From Ridgeia piscesae (Eukaryota > Annelida > Polychaeta > Sabellida > Siboglinidae): DNA of 64,000 nt. Position 1 is the stretch's first letter; each line of letters starts with the position of its first letter. The translations under genes were made by a program, and so were the position numbers. Location of the stretch: assembly GCA_025642075.2 (NCBI GenBank), contig JAODUO010001071.1, positions 1 to 64,000 of the forward strand. The letters run 5' to 3'. Below, piece after piece: positions 57,478 through 64,000 of this stretch. Under the pieces are notes generated by a model. The model made no database searches and was not told where the DNA came from. It saw only the letters and a program-made list of their open reading frames with translations.

Positions 57478-58185
57478 TTTATGTCCAGTTAGCTGTGGCG
57501 GGTCACAAGACTTTATGTCCAGTTAGCTGTGGCGGGTCACAAGACTTTATGTCCAGTTAGCTGTGGCGGGTCACAAGACTTTATGTCCAGTTAGCTGTGG
57601 CGGGTCACAAGACTTTATGTCCAGTTAGCTGTGGTTGGTCACAAGACTTTATGTCCAGTTAGCTGTGGCGGGTCACAAGACTTTATGTCCAGTTAGCTGT
57701 GGCGGGTCACAAGACTTTATGTCCAGTTAGCTGTGGGGGTCACAAGACTTTTGTCCAGTTAGCTGTGGCGGGTCACAAGACTTTTGTCCAGTTAGCTGTG
57801 GCGGGTCACAAGACTTTATGTCCAGTTAGCTGTGGCGGGTCACAAGACTTTGTGTCCAGTTAGCTGTGGCGGGTCACAAGACTTTATGTCCAGTTAGCTG
57901 TGGCGGGTCACAAGACTTTATGTCCAGTTAGCTGTGGTGGGTCACAAGACTTTATGTCCAGTTAGCTGTGGCGGGTCACAAGACTTTGTGTCCAGTTAGC
58001 TGTGGTGGGTCACAAGACTTTATGTCCAGTTAGCTGTGGCGGGTCACAAGACTGTCCAGTTAGCTGTGGCGGGTCACAAGACTTTATGTCCAGTTAGCTG
58101 TGGCGGGTCACAAGACTTTATGTCCAGTTAGCTGTGGCGGGTCACAAGACTTTATGTCCAGTTAGCTGTGGCGGGTCACAAGACT
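57478..58185 (+). repeat. 34-bp minisatellite, about 21 units, SZT2 intron 20
   Basis: The unit is TTTATGTCCAGTTAGCTGTG, then GCGGGTCACAAGAC. Variation is limited to a few A/G changes and short deletions, so the array is young or homogenised. It is unrelated to the other 34-bp array in sequence. Confidence 0.97.
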
Positions 58186-58446
58186 TTGTGGTGGCAAATT
58201 GAAAGTTTCATTGTAGGTTGATTGAGGTCACTAGGAACACTGCTCATCATCTGGGATGGTGCTATGCACACTGTAGACAGTTTGAAATTATGTAATTCAC
58301 AATGTGAGTTACATAAGTCATGGCCAGCTGATTGGTGGAACAGTTGCTTATGTTTTATGTTTTATGTTACTAACAATCAATTTACATCAGCTAATACAAA
58401 AATTAAACGTACTGTTTTCCAAGGGATTATTGTTTAATCGAAAGTT

Positions 58447-58449
<3 letters not shown>

Positions 58450-58490
<41 letters not shown>

Positions 58491-58553
58491 TTATATTATA
58501 TATATTATATATAAATTATATATAAATATATATTAATATATATATATAAATTA

Positions 58554-58627
<74 letters not shown>
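58450..58627. repeat. (TA)n microsatellite with TAAAT interruptions
   Basis: Two pure TA blocks flank an imperfect AT-only middle section. Confidence 0.97.
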
Positions 58628-58631
<4 letters not shown>

Positions 58632-61160
58632 CATGTTTCTTGAATGGAAATTAACAAATCATGCCACACACATGACTCTAAGATAGGCAGCATATTGCAA
58701 AGGCTGATTCAGCACATCTGTCAAAACATGTGGGGCTCGTTTGACAGAATACAACACAAGAAAGTACAACCAGAGACTCACGGCTGGTGGCAGTAGTGCT
58801 ACCATTTGCAGTTTTGTTTAGGTTGATAACCAGATTGGTTATTTGAATGTTGCTGAACCGACAATCATCGCACAAGCCAGATGACGCCACACGTTGCAGG
58901 ATGTTTTTCTGTCTGTGTTAAGTTGATACTGTTAATTAGAACTTGCCTGATTTGTCAGCAACATAATTGTGAGTGGAGGTAGTGATTCTCAAAGATGGAC
59001 ACATTGTTTTCATCCTTCCTCCTGTCTACAGATGGTTATATCTGGTTATAAATATTATGTTATGTTTTCGCAACCATTTGTCTGCACTGTTAGGAAGATA
59101 AGAATGAGTATGACATCGTGCCAACATTGAGAATAAAGCAAAAGCCACTTTCCAGTGACACAAATGTGACACATCTTAAAGTACAGTGGGTTGTAATCTA
59201 GACATTAGACATGCCAGCAGTGGTGTTACACTGGTCCGTAACTCACTCACGGTACAGATGATCTATTCATCACATGACCAGTTGCCTAGCAAAACCTCTG
59301 ACAAGTGATTTGAACAGTTGAGATACAGCAATGTCCTCTTCTACAAAGTAGTTGGGTCTCTGGTTCAGTTGGCTATGATCTCAGATTTGAACCTTGGGTG
59401 GGTGACATCTATTGGGAGAGTGCCAGTATATGGTACATTTAATATCTATTTTTATGTTACCCAACAACACACAACCAGTTTATTTCTGTTATTGTGATGT
59501 CATTTTTTTTTTACAAATTGCATTTCATTCGTGTTATGTATTGAATAATTATTTTTAGAATAATATTTTACCTTTATTATTTTCGTAGCATTTTAATGTT
59601 CCTGTGTTTGCATGTTACTGCTTGTGTCATATCAATCTCCTTTAATAGTTTCTTAAGTGTGCTTCACTTTGTCTAGTCCAAGTATTTGACCAGTTTTAAC
59701 AAGTGTTAGTACAGTGTATTTTGGTATTAGTAAAAATGGTCCTATATTGACATGTGATTCTTACTATTTATGACCATTAGTCTTAACATCTGAGTGAAAT
59801 GTGAAGTCCAGAACAGGGTCTAATTCTAGATATAAATGTGCTATAAATAAGCACTCTTATTATAAAGTCAACACTTTCCCAGTGTGGTCTTGTTGCACTA
59901 AGATACAGACATGCCACATTCAGTCTACTAAGCATACATGCCCTAATTAGCATATAACCCCTTCTCAGTAGTGTGTGCCATTGATCTACAGCAATACATC
60001 CATAATTTATTGTACATAATTCGCTGTCAACCAATCACAACATATTTTGACCAGTCTCCATTCAATATATTGGCTACAAAGGTAGTTAAATCCACCTGTA
60101 GGGATCAGTTAAGTATTTTAGTTAACATTCCTAATGAATTATCTATATCTAATGAAAATAATTTTTAATGACATTCATGTGGTTATTAAAGAACAATTTA
60201 ATTTCAGTCAGCGTTGCAATGCATACAAGTTAATGTGTAATTTGTGTATCCTGTTATTATAATGTGAAAACCATCTAATTAACTAACACAGCACACATAC
60301 AACATTAGGCGCACTTACCATCCGACCACTAGGGGCGCCACCCCTCTGAAGTGGGACAATGCTTATTTAATAAGAGAGACTCGCAAGTGACAAGTCTTAC
60401 TTTGTTGATACGTATTTGGTGTTAATTTATAATGGAAATTTCTTATTTTATTGGTGGGTGGCATATGAAACGCTAATGCCACTAGGTTTTACACAAAATA
60501 AACAGATAAAAAAGTGTTCTACAGCAAGCTGTAATTTTATAAAACATATATGGTACCTCCAATACGTTATTTTATTACACTATCAGTGACAGGCAGAACC
60601 GTTCAAATAGTGCTCCTGTTTTAGCCCAAGTTTGGGCTGTTTGGAGTAAACTACCTGAGACCTGAGTGCGTTATGTGTTTAGGATTTTCAAGGAAGCTTC
60701 CAGCTTAGATGCATTTCAGGTTAAACATAGCAAAGAGGAATTTGCAGGTTGATACAGCAATGCTACATGTGGAAATACATGACAGTTGATGTCATAGTAA
60801 TATTGGTAGCGATGTTATAGCCATATTATTGGCGAGGTGTGTAGATTTTGTCACAACTGTTTTGTTGAAGATATGTGGATTGATTTAATTGCAAATAGAT
60901 TTACAGTTTGCAGTCAAAGCAAATGTTATTATTTATTAACTGTACTGCTGGAGACACGGCACATGATAATAGTGTGTGACTGAGATACATAAGTTTACTT
61001 TGAAAGATATATATATCCACATGACGTAGGTGTTTAAATATTTGTGAATGGCATCCTCATATCTTCCTATCTACCTGTTTTAAGATAATTGGAAATACTT
61101 CAATGTGACATTATTAATTTCTAAGTCACAGCACTCATAGAAACAATGATAATTTACATA
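58628..61160 (+). other. SZT2: SZT2 intron 20, no exon seen
   Basis: Searched for the next conserved SZT2 block and found none. At 59350-59400, CTGGTTCAGTTGGCTATG and, 8 bp later, GATTTGAACCT resemble the A and B boxes of a tRNA-derived SINE head, but the rest does not fold as a tRNA. Confidence 0.5.
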
Positions 61161-61161
61161 G

Positions 61162-61252
61162 GTTTAGCCGTCCGAATCGCAGTGATCTTTAGTTTAGCCG
61201 TCTGAATCGCAGTGATCTTTAAGTTTAGCCGTCCGAATCGCAGTGATCTTTA
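61162..61252 (+). repeat. Three tandem copies of about 31 bp
   Basis: GTTTAGCCGTCCGAATCGCA, then GTGATCTTTA, is repeated three times with one C/T change. Confidence 0.95.
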
Positions 61253-62515
61253 GACATCTTGCTGCAGTGCCACGGAGGACGTTTGTGATTCGTGGAGGCT
61301 GACACAGGCCTACGGTCGCTGTTCTGGGTGTAGGGTTTCAGTGCTGTGCAGACAGGGTCCATAGTTTTGCATTGTTAACTGGGGTGCAGCAGACGTCTTA
61401 GGGTGACGCAAGGGTAAGGGGCATTAATCATGGTTAACAGGAGGCAGCGGTGGGGTTTTTCGGTTGGTGGGAAGTGGGTTATCACTGGTCCCTGTGAGAG
61501 GGTGCAGGTCTGTGTTGGGAGGGGACGTAGCAAAAAAGAACGACGCATTATTTTGACGTGGTGTATTTGATTCTTTGTGTCTTTTGGAAGTTTGATACGG
61601 TTTTCTGTGAAAGCTTCATCGTTTACTATTTGCAATTGGGTGTGTTTATTATTCGTTAATAAATATTATACTTCATTTAGCCACCAACAAATCCGGAACT
61701 AGTGTCTCATTGGTAAAGAAATGTAAGAAACATATGCATTTAAGAGAATAAAATATAATAAAAATAGTCTAATAGAAGGTGTAGATTATATTAAACAAGA
61801 TCAATTACATTATACATTGAGAAAACTAAGATAAATTAAACTTCGAATTAATAAAAACAGTACGTATGAAAAATACCAAGGTTAAATGTGGTCTTATTAA
61901 ATAGCTTACTGTTCTGGATATTGTGGAGTTCCAGCAATACAGAGTAGCATACTGTCGACCCACTGCATGTCTGTCTTACTTGCCTTTGGACCTAACAGTG
62001 AGACACAGAGTGTGGTCTATTTTGACTGGAACACATGTCTGTCTTTTTGCAGGAACAATATGTTTGGCACTGTGACTTATTGCCATTTAACTCTAAACAG
62101 TCCTATGTAATATTGGTTTATTTCAAGTTTATATGTTAATGACTGGGATGTTTGATGTACTTCCTGTAGTATAGACACCAGATAGGAGTGACCTCAACCT
62201 TGTGACTCACAGACACAGTAGGGTGGACTAAGTAGATTATAGGTCAAACTACTGTATATATCAGTTGATGTACTATTTTGTTTGTCATTTTCCAATGTAG
62301 CAAAATTAGCACAGACACTCTAAAATGCTTACATGTACGATGGGTTAATTTGTAAGTTTGACTGGCGTTGAGACAGTCATGTGAGTGCCACTGATAGGGA
62401 CCCTGGAAGGTGGCCACTTGCCTGGCTAAGCTGTGATAAGTGTCTGATAGTGGCCAGGCTTGGTTGACACAAGTGCTGGGGACTGTCACAAGCACAGGTC
62501 TACTGGTGCACTGGG
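61253..62515 (+). other. SZT2: SZT2 intron 20, no gene seen
   Basis: The first 400 bp are GC-richer, with a minus-strand open frame (61375-61635) that has no recognised domain. The rest is AT-rich. Confidence 0.45.
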
Positions 62516-62524
62516 CAGTGTCTG

Positions 62525-62719
62525 CGTGTGTGTGTTTGTGTATGTGTGCATGCGTGTGCGTGCGTGTTTGTGTAATGTGTGTGCTTGTATGTGTGTGTGT
62601 GCATGCATGCTTATGTCTATGTAGGTATGTGAATATGTATGTCTGTGGTTGTCTGTGTACAGTATATATGTGTATGCGTGCATGTTTGGTTGTGTGTGTG
62701 TGCGTGTGCGTGTGCGTGT

Positions 62720-62759
<40 letters not shown>

Positions 62760-62786
62760 ACGTGTGTGTGTGCACGTGTGTGTGTG

Positions 62787-62847
<61 letters not shown>

Positions 62848-62864
62848 ATGTGTGTGTGTGTGTG

Positions 62865-62943
<79 letters not shown>

Positions 62944-62985
62944 TGTGTGTGTGTGTGTGCACGTGTGTGTGTGCATGTGTGTATG
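62525..62985. repeat. (GT)n long imperfect microsatellite
   Basis: TG repeats interrupted by GCACG, GCATG and TATG. The open frames on both strands in this stretch are repeat artefacts. Confidence 0.98.
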
Positions 62986-63282
62986 AGCACTAATAACTGC
63001 TGCTAATGTACTTGAAAAAATTAACAACAATGTCATGGAAGAAATTCAGAGGAAAGTCGTTATTTAAGAAATGTAATTATGTAACTCCTGTGGCTGTGTC
63101 TTCTCACCGGTGCAGCTGCTGGTGGTGTCAGGATGCTGTAGTCCCTGCTGTCAAATAAAGCTGTTGTAATATTACTTCTTAAATTATCATATTGTCCATG
63201 CATTGCATGTGATATTTGCCATTTAGGGTTTGTTGTGAAATTAATTAGTAATTTGCTGTTCATTTCCTTTGATACATACAGA

Positions 63283-63721
<439 letters not shown>

Positions 63722-63723
<2 letters not shown>

Positions 63724-64000
63724 GTATATATAATATTATGTATGATTTATGAAATTCTCAGCGTGAATTGAGTTCACACAGTTCCTCATCCTGACCTGTC
63801 TACTTCCCTGAGCGCCCTTTCAAGTACCCCCAGTGGGTTAGTTGAACTTGTCAGTCGAGATGTCTGTACTGGGGACTGGGGGGAAACACTCAGCCATGAC
63901 TAGTAGAGTCCCACCTGTCATAGACAGGGCCTAGACATAGTCAACACAGCCAGGAGGCTGTCTACTCAGCCTTGAGTCCCACACTTCAGTGAGGTAGCTC
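63722..64000 (+). other. SZT2: End of window, no exon seen
   Basis: GC-richer than the flanks. No open reading with an SZT2-like sequence and flanking splice sites is visible, so exon 21 probably lies beyond the window. Confidence 0.4.

Noticed and set aside
59345..59420. tRNA gene
   Set aside because: A- and B-box-like words are present but no cloverleaf with an acceptor stem can be drawn. At most a SINE head.

Overview
The window is intron-rich animal nuclear DNA: AT-rich, GT-AG introns, long dinucleotide arrays, many minisatellites, LINE retrotransposons and short DNA transposons. I see no rRNA, no convincing tRNA and no prokaryotic operon. Two genes are identified by recalled homology to their human counterparts, and their divergence suggests an invertebrate. 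A mollusc or other lophotrochozoan is my best guess, but the sequence does not settle it.

Layout. 1-6.3 kb is mostly non-coding, with a 378-bp tandem duplication and two unproven single exons. 6.3-16.6 kb looks like one plus-strand gene. It has a GC-box/TATA promoter, a short 5' exon ending at 6512, a 7.8-kb intron carrying an unusual 14-bp motif eight times, and one long last exon encoding a repeat-rich 716-residue protein I do not recognise. 18.0-24.9 kb is a plus-strand LINE relic into which a CR1-like LINE inserted on the minus strand.

25.9-57.1 kb holds two genes in divergent orientation. MED8 (Mediator head subunit) is complete on the minus strand in 7 coding exons, 249 residues. SZT2 (KICSTOR subunit of the amino-acid/mTORC1 pathway) is on the plus strand; its first 20 coding exons (943 residues) are present and all splice phases agree. 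The gene continues past exon 20; I find no further exon before position 64000. Only 75 bp separate the two start codons. The human genes are also head-to-head neighbours, so this is deep microsynteny with a very compact shared promoter.

The most unusual signal is inside SZT2. Several tandem arrays begin or end exactly at splice junctions and appear to be seeded by them: 21-bp units at the exon 2 acceptor, a 27-bp duplication of the exon 3 donor, TATTG units before exon 7 and GGGT-rich units after it, 86-bp units from the exon 12 donor, and about 50 units of 29 bp copying the exon 16 acceptor. Introns 7 and 14 also carry short DNA transposons with visible inverted ends and TA or TTAA target duplications.
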